A DNA stretch of 64,000 nt from RUG13091 sp045113315 (GCA_045113315.1 JBGUIX010000005.1:57749-121748); one strand, 5' to 3'. Positions 32,538 to 43,447 are shown, numbered from the stretch's first letter. Notes: a model not told the origin generated them from the letters alone. Numbers and translations: made by a program.

Positions 32538-33149
32538 ATGGCCCATTATTACGATTTAAATCCCTCAAGTGCGTCAAATGAGAGAGAAATAAGTTACTTT
32601 ATTGATGGAAGAACCATAACTTTATTAACTGATAACGGTGTATTCTCGAAGAGTCAAATTGATGAGGGGACTTATGCCTTTTTAAAGGTTATCGTCCCCC
32701 TTCGACTCGCGGGTAATATTTTAGATTTAGGATGCGGTTATGGCCCACTTGGCTTAACGATTGCCTTAACTAGTCCAGAAGCGAGAGTCGATCTCGCTGA
32801 TATTAATTCGCGCGCACTTAATTTATGCAAGAAAAACGCTGAATCATTAGGTTTAAGCCATAGAGTCACTATCCTTCAAAGTGATGTCTATAAAAATTTA
32901 GAAGGAAAACAATATGATTCAATAGTGGTTAATCCCCCGATTCGCGCTGGTAAAATCGTTACTTACGCAATGTATGAAGGGGCATTATCACACTTAATTG
33001 ATGGCGGTCATCTCTACCTCGTCATACGTAAAAACCAAGGTGGTCCAAGTGCTTCTAGATATATCGAAAGTCTATTTGGAAATATCACTCTTTTAAAAAG
33101 AGATAAAGGTTATTACATCTATGTCGCGGAGAAAATGACAAGTAAATAA
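32538..33149 (+). CDS. Class I SAM-dependent methyltransferase (RsmC/YbxB-like)
   Basis: 203 residues. A gene of this type sits between rplL and rpoB in many Bacillota (ybxB in Bacillus subtilis). The SAM-binding motif ILDLGCGYGPLGLTIA, the acid in VDLADINSRAL and the catalytic motif VVNPPIRAGK (NPP[FY/I]) identify an N2-guanine or related RNA methyltransferase of the RsmC family. No clear ribosome-binding site precedes the ATG (AAATCCGTTATCT), unusual for a gene inside an operon; re-initiation after rplL is possible. Confidence 0.88.
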   Translation: MAHYYDLNPSSASNEREISYFIDGRTITLLTDNGVFSKSQIDEGTYAFLKVIVPLRLAGNILDLGCGYGPLGLTIALTSPEARVDLADINSRALNLCKKNAESLGLSHRVTILQSDVYKNLEGKQYDSIVVNPPIRAGKIVTYAMYEGALSHLIDGGHLYLVIRKNQGGPSASRYIESLFGNITLLKRDKGYYIYVAEKMTSK

Positions 33150-33170
33150 TTGATTTAAGGAGCCATTTCA

Positions 33171-36100
33171 ATGATAAGAAATATTAAAGATTTGAAACAA
33201 CTCAATAATGGACGTTATGATTACTCCCATCTTTCCGGAGATTTACCACTCCCAAACTTGGTGGAAATTCAAACAAAGTCCTATGAGGAATTTAAGGAAA
33301 AAGGCTTAGACGAAGTTTTTAAAGAAGCGTTCCCAATTGTTAACTATACTGGAACCCTCTCTATCGACTATGTCTCCGTCAGATTTGGTGAACCAAAGCA
33401 CACATTATTAGAATGTAAAGCTCAAGATTTCACCTATAGTGTCCCAATCCATGTCAATTTACGTTTAACACATAAAGAAACTGGTGAGATCAATGAATCT
33501 GAAGTCTATATGGGTGAATTCCCACTTATGACTAGCAGTGGAACATTTATCGTCAATGGTGCGGAAAGAGTTATCGTTTCTCAATTAGTCCGTTCCCCTG
33601 GCGCCTATCTCTCTAAAGAGATGAAAGCTGGAAAATATTTATATGAATGTGACCTTATTCCTGGAAGAGGTACATGGTTACAATTTGAAAGTGATAATAA
33701 AGACATCTTAAGTGTCCGTATCGATCGTCAAAGAAAGATGCACGCGACCACTTTAATTCGTGCCTTAGGTATCGAAAGTGATGAAGATATTATCAGCTTA
33801 TTTGGTAAAAACGAAGCGTTAGAAATAACCTTAGCGAAAGATAACGACGCCAAAACAAAAACCGTCAAAGGGGCATTAATCGATATCTTTAAGAAGATGA
33901 AACCTGGTGAACCAGTCACTGAAGAAGGTACAAATAACTTCTTAGTGCAAAAATTCTTTGATGATAAACGTAATGACTTAGGACGTGCTGGGCGTTATAA
34001 ATACATTAAGAAATTATCTGTCTATAACCGTTTAGCGGGTAGAACATTAGCGGAAAATTTAGTCTCTGCGGATGGCGAGATTAGATTCAAACGCGGTTAT
34101 ACCTTAACAGCGGCGGATGTCGACGCTTTAAGAGATGAAGATTTCTTTGAAAAAGGCGCGCATCTACATAAGCTCAATATCAATGAGCGTTTAGATAATC
34201 ACAACTTAGTTAACATTGTGAAAGTCTATAACAACGACAAAGATAAGAAAATCTGTAAGATTGTCGGTACTGATTTAAATAGCACCGCACAAACTGTCAC
34301 TATTAGTGACATCTTAGCGGGATTCTCCTATTTCTTAAATTTAATCGATGGATTCGGTTCCACTGATGATATCGACCATTTAGGTAATAGACGTATCCGT
34401 TGTGTCGGTGAATTAATTCAAAATCAATTCCGTATTGGACTTGCCAAAATGGTAAAGACAGTCCAACAAAAGATGTCCATTTCTGATTTAGGCAATGTGA
34501 AGCCAAAATCACTCATCAATACTCGTCCATTAACAGCGAGTATCCGTGAATTCTTTGCTTCCTCGCAATTATCTCAGTTCATGGATCAAACTAACCCTCT
34601 CGCGGAATTAACTAATAAAAGAAGATTATCCGCGTTAGGCCCGGGCGGTTTAACACGTGATAGAGCCTCTACTGAAGTTCGTGACGTTCACGTTTCTCAC
34701 TATGGTAGAATCTGTCCTATTGAAACCCCTGAAGGTCAAAACATCGGTTTAATTAATAACCTCGCCTCATACGCGAAAATTAATAAATATGGATTTATTG
34801 AAACTCCATATCGTAAAGTTGACAAGAAAACTTGCCGTGTTTTAAACGATGCGAAAGATTCTGTTTACTTATCCGCGGATGAAGAATGGGATAAATGTAT
34901 TGCTGAAGCGAACATCAATTTAGGTCCTAACGGTGAAATTTTAGACGACCAAGTTATCGCTAGATATAAAGGCGAAAACATCATGGCTCCTAAAGAAGAG
35001 GTCGACTATGTTGACGTTAGCCCAAAACAAATTGTCTCAATCGCTGCCGGTAGCATTCCATTCTTAGAAAACGATGACACCATGCGTGCCCTTATGGGTA
35101 GTAACATGCAACGTCAAGCCTTACCTTTATTACAACCACACGCTCCTTTAGTGGGTACTGGTTTAGAGCATCAAATCGCTCGTGATAGTGGTTTAGCGGT
35201 CGTCGCTGTCGAAGATGGTGTGGTCACTTATAGTGATTCAAGAACTATTAAAGTGTTAGAAAAAGGTCAAAAAGAGCCAAGAGTCTATCACTTACAAAAA
35301 TTTGAACGTAGCAACCAAGGTACATGTATCAACCAAGTTAGTATCGTTAAAGTCGGCGATAAGATTAAACGTGGTGATATCATCGCTGATGGTCCAGCTA
35401 TGCAAAATGGCGATTTAGCTTTAGGACAAAACGTCACTATCGCCTTCATGACCTGGAATGGTTATAACTATGAAGACGCGGTCATCATGTCCGAAAGACT
35501 TGTTAAAGATGATGTCTATACATCAATCCATATTGAAAAATACGATTTAGAATGTCGTTCCATTCCTAAATTAGGTGATGAAGAGATTACAAGAGATATT
35601 CCTAACGTTTCAGAAAGTGCGAAAGCTTTCTTAGACGAAAGAGGTATCATCATCCCTGGTAGTGAAGTGAAAGAAGGCGACATCTTAGTCGGTAAAATTA
35701 CTCCTCGCGGTCAAACCGAACCAACCCCAGAAGAAAAATTATTAATGGCGATCTTTGGTGAAAAGACTGTGGAAGGAAAAGATGCTTCCTTAAGAGTGCC
35801 TCACGGTGGTGCAGGTATCGTCTTAGATGTCAAAATCTTCAAGAATGAAGGTAAAGGCAGAAGCAGCGAATTCCCTCCAGGAGTTAATGAAATCGTCAGA
35901 GTCTATATCGTCCAAAAGAGAAAGATCTCCGAAGGTGATAAGATGTCTGGTCGTCACGGTAATAAGGGTGTTATTTCCCGTATCTTACCAGAAGCCGATA
36001 TGCCATTCTTACCAGATGGTACCCCAGTGGATATTATGCTTAACCCATTAGGTGTTCCTTCCCGTATGAACATCGGCCAGATCTTAGAAGTCCATTTAGG

Positions 36101-36776
36101 TATGGCTTTAAAGAAACTCGGCTACAAGATTGCCACTCCCGTTTTTGATGGTATCTCTAATGAAGAAATCTTCGACATGATGGAAAAAGCCAAGATGGCT
36201 AAAGATGGCAAAACCATCTTATACGATGGAACCACCGGTGAAAGATTCGATGAAAGAATCACTGTTGGTGTCATGTATATGATTAAACTTGTCCACATGG
36301 TCGATGATAAATTACACGCACGTGCTACTGGTCCATATTCCTTAGTCACACAACAACCTTTAGGTGGTAAAGCCCAAAATGGTGGTCAGAGATTTGGTGA
36401 AATGGAAGTCTGGGCTCTTGAAGCCTATGGTGCAGCGCACGTCTTACAAGAAATTATTACCGTTAAATCCGATGATAGAGTCGGTCGTAGAAAAACTTAC
36501 GAAGCCATCATCAAAGGCCAAGAATTACCAAAACCAGGTATGCCAGAAGCCTTCAGAGTCTTGGTTAAAGAATTACAAGCTCTATCCATGGATGTCACAT
36601 TACTCGATGGTGAAGGTAATTCCATCGATATGGACGCTTTAGCTAAAGAAGCTCAAAAAGAAGAAAGAAAGATTAATTCTTCAATTCGTAACTTAACTGG
36701 TGAAAGTGGTCCAGAAAGCACAGTTGATGCCGAAGCTCTCGGCATGAATGTTCGCGATTATAGCGAAGAAGAATAA
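33171..36776 (+). CDS. rpoB: DNA-directed RNA polymerase subunit beta
   Basis: 1201 residues. Landmarks in order: early HxETGEINESEVYMGEFP-type region, fork loop and rifampicin pocket (SSQLSQFMDQTNPLAEL, then KRRLSALGPGGL), the ETPEGQNIGLI motif, GYNYEDAV with the acidic pair, KMSGRHGNKGV with active-site lysines and GGKAQNGGQRFGEMEVWAL at the C-terminus. No large lineage insertion in the middle. The rifampicin pocket shows the common Asp and His equivalents (MDQ; here the His position is Lys in NKRRLS, see whether typical of the lineage). AAGGAG precedes the ATG; rpoC follows after 14 bases. Confidence 0.98.
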   Translation: MIRNIKDLKQLNNGRYDYSHLSGDLPLPNLVEIQTKSYEEFKEKGLDEVFKEAFPIVNYTGTLSIDYVSVRFGEPKHTLLECKAQDFTYSVPIHVNLRLTHKETGEINESEVYMGEFPLMTSSGTFIVNGAERVIVSQLVRSPGAYLSKEMKAGKYLYECDLIPGRGTWLQFESDNKDILSVRIDRQRKMHATTLIRALGIESDEDIISLFGKNEALEITLAKDNDAKTKTVKGALIDIFKKMKPGEPVTEEGTNNFLVQKFFDDKRNDLGRAGRYKYIKKLSVYNRLAGRTLAENLVSADGEIRFKRGYTLTAADVDALRDEDFFEKGAHLHKLNINERLDNHNLVNIVKVYNNDKDKKICKIVGTDLNSTAQTVTISDILAGFSYFLNLIDGFGSTDDIDHLGNRRIRCVGELIQNQFRIGLAKMVKTVQQKMSISDLGNVKPKSLINTRPLTASIREFFASSQLSQFMDQTNPLAELTNKRRLSALGPGGLTRDRASTEVRDVHVSHYGRICPIETPEGQNIGLINNLASYAKINKYGFIETPYRKVDKKTCRVLNDAKDSVYLSADEEWDKCIAEANINLGPNGEILDDQVIARYKGENIMAPKEEVDYVDVSPKQIVSIAAGSIPFLENDDTMRALMGSNMQRQALPLLQPHAPLVGTGLEHQIARDSGLAVVAVEDGVVTYSDSRTIKVLEKGQKEPRVYHLQKFERSNQGTCINQVSIVKVGDKIKRGDIIADGPAMQNGDLALGQNVTIAFMTWNGYNYEDAVIMSERLVKDDVYTSIHIEKYDLECRSIPKLGDEEITRDIPNVSESAKAFLDERGIIIPGSEVKEGDILVGKITPRGQTEPTPEEKLLMAIFGEKTVEGKDASLRVPHGGAGIVLDVKIFKNEGKGRSSEFPPGVNEIVRVYIVQKRKISEGDKMSGRHGNKGVISRILPEADMPFLPDGTPVDIMLNPLGVPSRMNIGQILEVHLGMALKKLGYKIATPVFDGISNEEIFDMMEKAKMAKDGKTILYDGTTGERFDERITVGVMYMIKLVHMVDDKLHARATGPYSLVTQQPLGGKAQNGGQRFGEMEVWALEAYGAAHVLQEIITVKSDDRVGRRKTYEAIIKGQELPKPGMPEAFRVLVKELQALSMDVTLLDGEGNSIDMDALAKEAQKEERKINSSIRNLTGESGPESTVDAEALGMNVRDYSEEE

Positions 36777-36790
36777 GGAGGAAAAATACG

Positions 36791-39700
36791 ATGTTTGATG
36801 TTAAAAGATTAACCGCAATTCAAGTCGGACTTGCTTCTCCTGAAAAGATTCGTAGCTGGTCGCATGGTGAAGTTTTAAAACCAGAAACAATTAATTACCG
36901 CTCTCAAAAACCAGAACCAGATGGCTTATATTGCCAAAAAATATTCGGTCCTAGTAAGGATTATGAATGTTATTGTGGTAAATATAAAAAGATTAGATTT
37001 GCTGGCGTGGTTTGTGAAAACTGTGGTGTCGAAATTACCACCAAAGATGTCAGACGTGAGAGAATGGGTCATATCGAACTCGCTTCTCCATGTACCCATA
37101 TTTGGTATTTAAAAGGTATTCCAAGCCGTATTGGCTTAGTCTTAGATATTTCTCCTAAACACTTAGAAGAAGTAGTCTATTACGCCGCTCACATCTGTTT
37201 AAATCCAGGTAAGAGTGAAGTTTTATATTACCGTGAATTCATCAATGAAAGAAACGGTAGAGAAATCTTTATTCCTGCTATTAAAGAACTTCAAAGACAT
37301 GGTGAGGAGTGGGGTTTAATCGAAGGTAGTGAAGATTGGAATAGAAGTGCTCAGTTATTAGAAAACTTAGAATCTCCTGTTCAAGTCTTTGACTTCCAAA
37401 GCATCGCTAATTTCTTAAAGAAATATGTCGGATGTGAATTCTCCGAAGGTGCGGCAGCGATTAAACGTTTATTACAAGAAGTCGATCTAGATAAAGAAGC
37501 GGAAGAAATCTCTTCTAAAATGAAAGATACTTCCCCATTATCTAGACAAAAATTAACAAAGAGACTTGAAGTTATTGAAGCTTTTAGAAATCCAAAGAAT
37601 AAACCAGAATGGATGGTTCTTGATGTCATCCCTGTTATTCCACCAGATTTAAGACCAATGCTTCAATTAGATGGTGGTAGATTTGCTACCTCCGACTTAA
37701 ACGATTTATATAGAAGAGTTATTTCTAGAAATAATCGTTTAAAGAAATTAATCGATATGAATTCACCAGAAGTTATTTTGATGAATGAAAAACGTATGCT
37801 TCAAGAAGCCGTTGACGCTTTAATCGATAACGGCAGAAGAAATAAACCAGTCCAAGGTCCTGGTGGCAGAGCTCTTAAGAGCTTAAGTAGCGCTCTTAAA
37901 GGTAAACAAGGTCGTTTCAGACAAAACTTACTCGGTAAACGTGTCGACTATTCTGGTCGTTCCGTTATCGCTGTTGGTCCATTCTTAAAGATGTATCAAT
38001 GTGGCTTACCAAGAGAAATGGCTATCCAATTATTAAGACCATTCATCGCTTGTGAATTATTAAAAAGAGGATTAGCTAACGCGCATAGACAAGCTGATAA
38101 GATTATCGATAGATATGAAGATGTTGTCTTTGATATCGTCGAAGAAATTATCTCTAAACACCCAGTTTTACTGAACCGTGCTCCAACGTTACATAGACTT
38201 GGTATTCAAGCTTTCCAACCAATCTTAGTCGATGGTCGTGCTATCCGTTTACACCCATTAGTGTGTACCGGATTTAACGCTGACTTCGATGGTGACCAAA
38301 TGGCGGTTCACGTCCCATTAAGTAAAGCTGCTCAAGAAGAAGCTTTAGATTTAATGCTGGCTAGCAATAACATCTTAGGTCCTAAAGACGGTAAACCAAT
38401 CGTTACACCTTCTCAAGACATGGTTATTGGTAACTATTATTTAACTAGTGAAAAGACCAAAGATGAATTCTTAGCTAAGGCCAAAGAATTAAGAGAAATG
38501 GGCGATATTGAAGAAGCGGAAAAATATGAATTATTCGCGATGAGTGAAGGTAAAGTGTTTAAAAATGTTGATGATGTCATCTTGGCTTATCAAACTAAAC
38601 AAATTCATTTACACAATAGAATTGCGATTTTAGGTAGCGCTTTACTTAAATCTAATTTCACTGAAGAAGAAAAAAATAGTTACATCATCACTTCTGTTGG
38701 TAAAGTGATCTTCAACCTCATTTTCCCTGCAGATTTCCCATATTTAAATGAAATTAGCTCTAATTCCTTAACCGGAAATAAAGAAACATTCGCTAAATAT
38801 GTGGTGAAAAAAGGTACAGACATTCGTGAGGAAATCGCCAAACGTCCAGTCTTAAAACCATTCGGTAAGAAAGACTTAGGTAAGATTATCGATGCGGTCT
38901 TCCAAAGATATGACCGTCAAGGTAATCCAAAGACCTCCGCAGTCTTAGATAAGATTAAAGACCAAGGCTTCCATTATTCTACAGTCGCCGGATTATCCAT
39001 TGCCTTAAGCGATATCCATATGGTTCAAGGTAAAGAAGAAATCTTAAAAGAAGGCGATAATAAAGTTCATGAATTAACAGAAATGTATCAAATGGGCTTA
39101 TTAACCAATGATGAAAGACATAAACAAGTCGTTTCCGTTTGGGAAAATGTGAAGAACGAAGTTCAAGCGAAATTAACTGAACAATTTAATAAAGATAAGA
39201 ATAACGCTATCTTCATGATGAGCGATTCTGGCGCTCGTGGTAATATCTCTAACATCTTACAGTTAGCAGGTATGAGAGGCTTGATGGGTTCTACATCAGG
39301 TGGCGCCATCGAATTACCAGTTAAACGTTGCTTCCGTGAAGGTATGTCCGTTTCCGAATTCTTTATTGCCACCCACGGTGCTCGTAAGGGTGGTGCGGAT
39401 ACAGCCTTAAAGACCGCTGACTCTGGTTATTTAACAAGAAGATTAGTCGACGTCTCTCAAGATGTTATCGTTAGAGAAGAAGACTGCGGCACTGATCGTG
39501 GCTTCAAAGTTAGAGAAATTAGAGATTCGGCTAGAAATACCGTTATCGTGAAATTAGAAGACCGTTTAGTCGGTAGATTCGCTCTTAACGATATCGTTAA
39601 TCCAGAAACCGGCGAAGTCATCGTTAAAGGAAATACCTTAATTGATGAAGACCAAGCCAAGGCTGTCGTTAACGCTGGTATTAAAGAAGTGGAAATTAGA

Positions 39701-40717
39701 AGCTTATTTGGTTGTGAAACTAAAGATGGTGTCTGTGTCCACTGCTATGGTAGAAACTTAGCCACTGGTCGAAAAGTTGAAATTGGTGAAGCTGTCGGTA
39801 TTATGGCGGCTCAATCCATTGGTGAACCTGGTACTCAGTTAACAATGAGAACCTTCCACACCGGTGGTGTTGCGGGTAGCGATATTACTCAAGGTTTGCC
39901 TCGTGTTCAAGAATTATTTGAAGCTCGTACACCTAAAGGTGAAGCTTTAATTAGTGAAATTACTGGTACAGTAACCGATATTAAAGAAGAAGGTGGCTGC
40001 TATCTAGTAACTGTCAGAAACGATTTAGAAGAAAAACAATATAAGACCAATTTCGGTGCGAGATTAAGAGTCAAGAAAGGTGATAAAGTCATTAACGGTG
40101 GTAAGATTACCGAAGGTGCTATCTCACCAAAACAATTATTAGAAAACGCTGATGTGACAGCGGTGGAAAACTATATCTTAAAAGAAGTTCAAAAAGTTTA
40201 TAGTGAACAATCCATCGGTATTAGCGATAAACATATCGAAGTTATCGTTAGACAAATGTTAAGAAAAGTCTTCGTTGTCGACGCTGGTGACACCGATATG
40301 CTCTCTGGTACTAGAGTCAGCTTAACAACCTTTACCGCGAAGAACGCTAAAGTTTTAGCCGAAGGTAAACGTCCAGCTGTCTTCTCACCTCTTATCTTAG
40401 GTATCACGAAAGCGGCCTTAGAAACCGATTCCTTCTTATCCGCTGCTTCCTTCCAAGAAACAACACGTGTTCTTACCGATGCCGCGATTAAGTGCAAACG
40501 CGATAATTTACATGGTTTAAAAGAAAATGTTATTACCGGTCACTTAATTCCTGCGGGTCGTGGATTATTATCCGCGAAGGATGAAGATGCTTTAGTGGAA
40601 AACTTCTCCGTTGAAGGAAAGATGAAAGAAGTTAGTGATCGATATGTTGAAGAACATGATCGTGTCATTAACGAAATTCATGAAAAAATCCGTAAAGCCA
40701 CAGAAGAGAAGAAATAA
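36791..40717 (+). CDS. rpoC: DNA-directed RNA polymerase subunit beta'
   Basis: 1308 residues. The N-terminal zinc site CYCGKYKKIRFAGVVCENCG, the clamp, the active-site Mg loop NADFDGDQMAVH, the trigger-loop region (ATHGARKGGADTALKTADSGY) and the second zinc site with CGTDRG ... CETKDGVCVHCYG are intact. The C-terminal GRGLLSAKDEDALVENF part is followed by a Lys/Glu-rich tail. GGAGG precedes the ATG at 8-9 nt. Ends just before a terminator shared with the convergent hydrolase gene. Confidence 0.98.
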   Translation: MFDVKRLTAIQVGLASPEKIRSWSHGEVLKPETINYRSQKPEPDGLYCQKIFGPSKDYECYCGKYKKIRFAGVVCENCGVEITTKDVRRERMGHIELASPCTHIWYLKGIPSRIGLVLDISPKHLEEVVYYAAHICLNPGKSEVLYYREFINERNGREIFIPAIKELQRHGEEWGLIEGSEDWNRSAQLLENLESPVQVFDFQSIANFLKKYVGCEFSEGAAAIKRLLQEVDLDKEAEEISSKMKDTSPLSRQKLTKRLEVIEAFRNPKNKPEWMVLDVIPVIPPDLRPMLQLDGGRFATSDLNDLYRRVISRNNRLKKLIDMNSPEVILMNEKRMLQEAVDALIDNGRRNKPVQGPGGRALKSLSSALKGKQGRFRQNLLGKRVDYSGRSVIAVGPFLKMYQCGLPREMAIQLLRPFIACELLKRGLANAHRQADKIIDRYEDVVFDIVEEIISKHPVLLNRAPTLHRLGIQAFQPILVDGRAIRLHPLVCTGFNADFDGDQMAVHVPLSKAAQEEALDLMLASNNILGPKDGKPIVTPSQDMVIGNYYLTSEKTKDEFLAKAKELREMGDIEEAEKYELFAMSEGKVFKNVDDVILAYQTKQIHLHNRIAILGSALLKSNFTEEEKNSYIITSVGKVIFNLIFPADFPYLNEISSNSLTGNKETFAKYVVKKGTDIREEIAKRPVLKPFGKKDLGKIIDAVFQRYDRQGNPKTSAVLDKIKDQGFHYSTVAGLSIALSDIHMVQGKEEILKEGDNKVHELTEMYQMGLLTNDERHKQVVSVWENVKNEVQAKLTEQFNKDKNNAIFMMSDSGARGNISNILQLAGMRGLMGSTSGGAIELPVKRCFREGMSVSEFFIATHGARKGGADTALKTADSGYLTRRLVDVSQDVIVREEDCGTDRGFKVREIRDSARNTVIVKLEDRLVGRFALNDIVNPETGEVIVKGNTLIDEDQAKAVVNAGIKEVEIRSLFGCETKDGVCVHCYGRNLATGRKVEIGEAVGIMAAQSIGEPGTQLTMRTFHTGGVAGSDITQGLPRVQELFEARTPKGEALISEITGTVTDIKEEGGCYLVTVRNDLEEKQYKTNFGARLRVKKGDKVINGGKITEGAISPKQLLENADVTAVENYILKEVQKVYSEQSIGISDKHIEVIVRQMLRKVFVVDAGDTDMLSGTRVSLTTFTAKNAKVLAEGKRPAVFSPLILGITKAALETDSFLSAASFQETTRVLTDAAIKCKRDNLHGLKENVITGHLIPAGRGLLSAKDEDALVENFSVEGKMKEVSDRYVEEHDRVINEIHEKIRKATEEKK

Positions 40718-40735
40718 CTTCTAAAATATCAAAAT

Positions 40736-40761
40736 AGGACTCACAATTTGTGGGTCCTTTA
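40736..40761. terminator. Terminator between rpoC and the alpha/beta hydrolase gene
   Basis: AGGACTCACA pairs with TGTGGGTCCT across ATT (10 bp, one G-T), followed by TTTAATTT. It stops rpoC; the same hairpin lies at the 3' end of the minus-strand gene, whose stop codon is at 40759-40761. Confidence 0.82.
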
Positions 40762-41793
40762 ATTTGTAATGAAATCGATATATGACTTTAAAGCTTTTAT
40801 ATCCACTAAGTGGTTATAGATATTTCGATCGATTTGGCTCTCTAAATAAGCTTTTTTATCTTCGTTAGATCTTTCCGTGCGTTTACAATAAACGTGGAAA
40901 TTTCGGCCTATTTTATCGTAATAATGCTTACCTTGTAAGGTGTAATAGACTGTGCCATGTCCATGAGTTAATAATTTGACAAATTTAAAGCGCTTATTAT
41001 TTTTAAACTCTTTATAGTAAATATCATATCCAGCGCTTATGGGGATGATGTTATCATCTTCTGAATGAACAATAACCACTTTAGCCTTACTTTCTTTTAA
41101 AGAAGTTAAGGAATCTCTTTTACATATATCTCCAAAGATTAGATGTTCTAAAGTATCGACATATTGTAAAAATTCTTGGCTTTTATCTCCCGCGTATAAT
41201 TCCCCATTATATTTAAAAGGAGAAGTAGAAGTATTAAAACCAGAAAACGCGATCGCTCCTTTAATTGAAGGGTGCCATCCTAGATTAGCGGTGACACTAT
41301 ATGCACCTAAAGAATGACCACATAAATATAAAGGCATTTTTTGATATTCCGGTAAGGATTCCACATATTTAATCGCCGAATTTAAATCTAACATGCCTTG
41401 GGTAAAGCCTTTCATGTTATGACCTTCACTTTCGTCATTAGCGGTCATATCATAAGCGAAAACTAAATAGCCAAGTTCACAAATCGCACTTATTAAATCT
41501 AAATAGCAGTGGTGGCCACCTCCCCCATAACCATGGGAGAAGATAAATAGTCCCTTTATATCCTTATTATTAATACTTTTATATATATAACCAACGAGTA
41601 AATTTTTATTTTCACTTCTAAATTCATGTCTATGAGACACTAGATTTGGAAAATCTTCATTAGAAAAATATAGAGGAGAAAAAGTATAGATATGATGATT
41701 AAACATCTTTTCATATATCTTCTCAGCGATAATTGCTGGGGCTAAGACTTTCGAAGTACTAATAATATTTTCGATTAATTTCTTTTTATCCAT
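40759..41793 (-). CDS. Alpha/beta hydrolase (lysophospholipase/esterase-like)
   Basis: 344 residues, cytosolic. The strand-turn FIFSHGYGGGGHH provides the oxyanion-type motif; the nucleophile elbow is CGHSLGAYSV (about residue 164); VIVHSEDDNIIP carries the acid Asp and THGHGTVYY the triad His. These order and spacing features fit monoglyceride lipase/esterase-type serine hydrolases. Substrate unknown. Monocistronic, with a TATAGT -10 placed 6 nt before the ATG and no ribosome-binding site; ends in the terminator shared with rpoC. Confidence 0.87.
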   Translation of the reverse strand: MDKKKLIENIISTSKVLAPAIIAEKIYEKMFNHHIYTFSPLYFSNEDFPNLVSHRHEFRSENKNLLVGYIYKSINNKDIKGLFIFSHGYGGGGHHCYLDLISAICELGYLVFAYDMTANDESEGHNMKGFTQGMLDLNSAIKYVESLPEYQKMPLYLCGHSLGAYSVTANLGWHPSIKGAIAFSGFNTSTSPFKYNGELYAGDKSQEFLQYVDTLEHLIFGDICKRDSLTSLKESKAKVVIVHSEDDNIIPISAGYDIYYKEFKNNKRFKFVKLLTHGHGTVYYTLQGKHYYDKIGRNFHVYCKRTERSNEDKKAYLESQIDRNIYNHLVDIKALKSYIDFITN

Positions 41794-41799
41794 ATATTA

Positions 41800-41805
41800 A
41801 CTATA
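41800..41805 (-). promoter_or_regulatory. -10 element (TATAGT) of the alpha/beta hydrolase gene
   Basis: Minus strand TATAGT, then TAATAT, then ATG (41793). Gap of 6 nt; leaderless arrangement. Confidence 0.62.
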
Positions 41806-41850
41806 ACCCTATTCTTTACAAAAATAAGGATAAATATCAAAATAATAGAT

Positions 41851-43443
41851 ATGAAAAAGAAAATATTTTCTTTATCCTTATTATCTTTATTAATAAGTGG
41901 TTGCCAAGGAGCGATTAATTTAAGATTTGTTCCGATTGATAAATATGTTCAAGAACATAACTATGTTATTGATTATGAAGATGAACATTTTATTAGATAT
42001 AGCAAAAGTAATAGTGTCGTCACTGATATTGCGGAAATAAATAATATTTCTAATTTATTAGAAAATAATAAAACTGGTCGTAAAAGAGAGACGCTATTAT
42101 CTAAAGGCGATATCAACTTATTAGTGGTTCCAGTTTATTTCACTGATAGTGATACTTCCTTATTAGAAAAGAAAACGATATTTATAGAAAATGCTTTCTT
42201 TGGTGATCATAAGATGACTAATTATGATTCAGTCGCTGGTTATTATAATAAATCTAGCTATGGCACTTTAAGAATTAAAGGTGAAGTCGCCCCTTGGTAT
42301 AACATCGGAGTGGACTCTTCTAACTGGAAATCGATATCTTCAAGTTATATGAATGCTTCTAGTATTATCGCCGAGAAAGCGATTGATAAGATTAAAGAAG
42401 ACAAATCTATTGATTTAAGTAAATATGATTTAGATAACGATGACAATATCGATGGTGTTTATCTAATTTATGATCATCCCTATGTTTCCTCAAATAATAA
42501 GAGCAATGAAGATAATTTATTCTGGGCTTATACCTATTACACTTATCAAGGAGAAAATGGCTATAACAATATAGCTCCTTATTTAAATAACTATTCTTGG
42601 ACAAGTGTAGACACAATTATTCAAAAAGATAATCGTTCTTATACGAATTATTTAATCCATGAAACAGGTCATTTGTTGGGATTAAGCGACTATTATAATA
42701 CCCATTATATCTATGATGATTATGGGGGAAGAGATTATCATTATCAGCCTTTAGGATTATTCGATATGATGGATTATAATATCGGTGATCATAGCGCATT
42801 TAGTAAATATTTACTAAATTGGTCCTCCCCTTTAGTGGTTAAAGAAGGTGTTAATTTTAAATATAAATTAAAACCATTTATCACTTCTGGTGATTACTTA
42901 TTAATACCAAGTCAGAAATATAACAATTCTCCATTTAGCGAATATTTATTAGTGGAATATTTTATTCCTGAAGGATTAAATAGATTTTCTGGTCAATTCT
43001 CCTATATGGATAAAAATGGAAATAAAGGTATTTATACTTATCCTGAATATCACGGCTTAAAGATTTATCATGTTAACGCGACACTTGGATATTACACTTT
43101 AGGTAGTATTAATTCCTCTTTATTAGCGACAGTGGATGATCCAAATTATAAGGAAAAGATCGCCGGTAAAAGTGTGGCTTTAGATTACGCCTATAATAAT
43201 TCCATAAATGATGAACAAGCTAATAAAGATTATCCAGTTTTATATCATCTATTAGAAAGTAGTGGTTCTAATACTTTTAAAGATAGTATCCCAGCGAATA
43301 ATAACACTCTATTTAGATTAGGTGACGACTTCGGTATCACCACATTTAAAGACTTTACATTTAATGATGGTAGTAAAACTACATTCACCTTAAAAGTGGA
43401 AGCGATTTCCACTAAAGAGATAACTATTTCAATAATGAGATAA
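41851..43443 (+). CDS. M6-family metalloprotease lipoprotein
   Basis: 530 residues. Signal peptide MKKKIFSLSLLSLLISGC with lipid Cys18. The zinc-binding motif is IHETGHLLGLSDYYN (about residues 269-283), the HExxHxxGxxD form typical of M6 'immune inhibitor A'-type peptidases. NLLVVPVYFTD and the acidic DLDNDDNIDGVYLIYD (calcium-site-like) precede it, and GLFDMMDYN follows. It would act on the outer cell face. No ribosome-binding site is obvious before the ATG and no clean -10 six nt upstream, so its promoter is unresolved. Divergent from the hydrolase gene by 57 bases. Confidence 0.85.
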   Translation: MKKKIFSLSLLSLLISGCQGAINLRFVPIDKYVQEHNYVIDYEDEHFIRYSKSNSVVTDIAEINNISNLLENNKTGRKRETLLSKGDINLLVVPVYFTDSDTSLLEKKTIFIENAFFGDHKMTNYDSVAGYYNKSSYGTLRIKGEVAPWYNIGVDSSNWKSISSSYMNASSIIAEKAIDKIKEDKSIDLSKYDLDNDDNIDGVYLIYDHPYVSSNNKSNEDNLFWAYTYYTYQGENGYNNIAPYLNNYSWTSVDTIIQKDNRSYTNYLIHETGHLLGLSDYYNTHYIYDDYGGRDYHYQPLGLFDMMDYNIGDHSAFSKYLLNWSSPLVVKEGVNFKYKLKPFITSGDYLLIPSQKYNNSPFSEYLLVEYFIPEGLNRFSGQFSYMDKNGNKGIYTYPEYHGLKIYHVNATLGYYTLGSINSSLLATVDDPNYKEKIAGKSVALDYAYNNSINDEQANKDYPVLYHLLESSGSNTFKDSIPANNNTLFRLGDDFGITTFKDFTFNDGSKTTFTLKVEAISTKEITISIMR

Positions 43444-43447
43444 AATA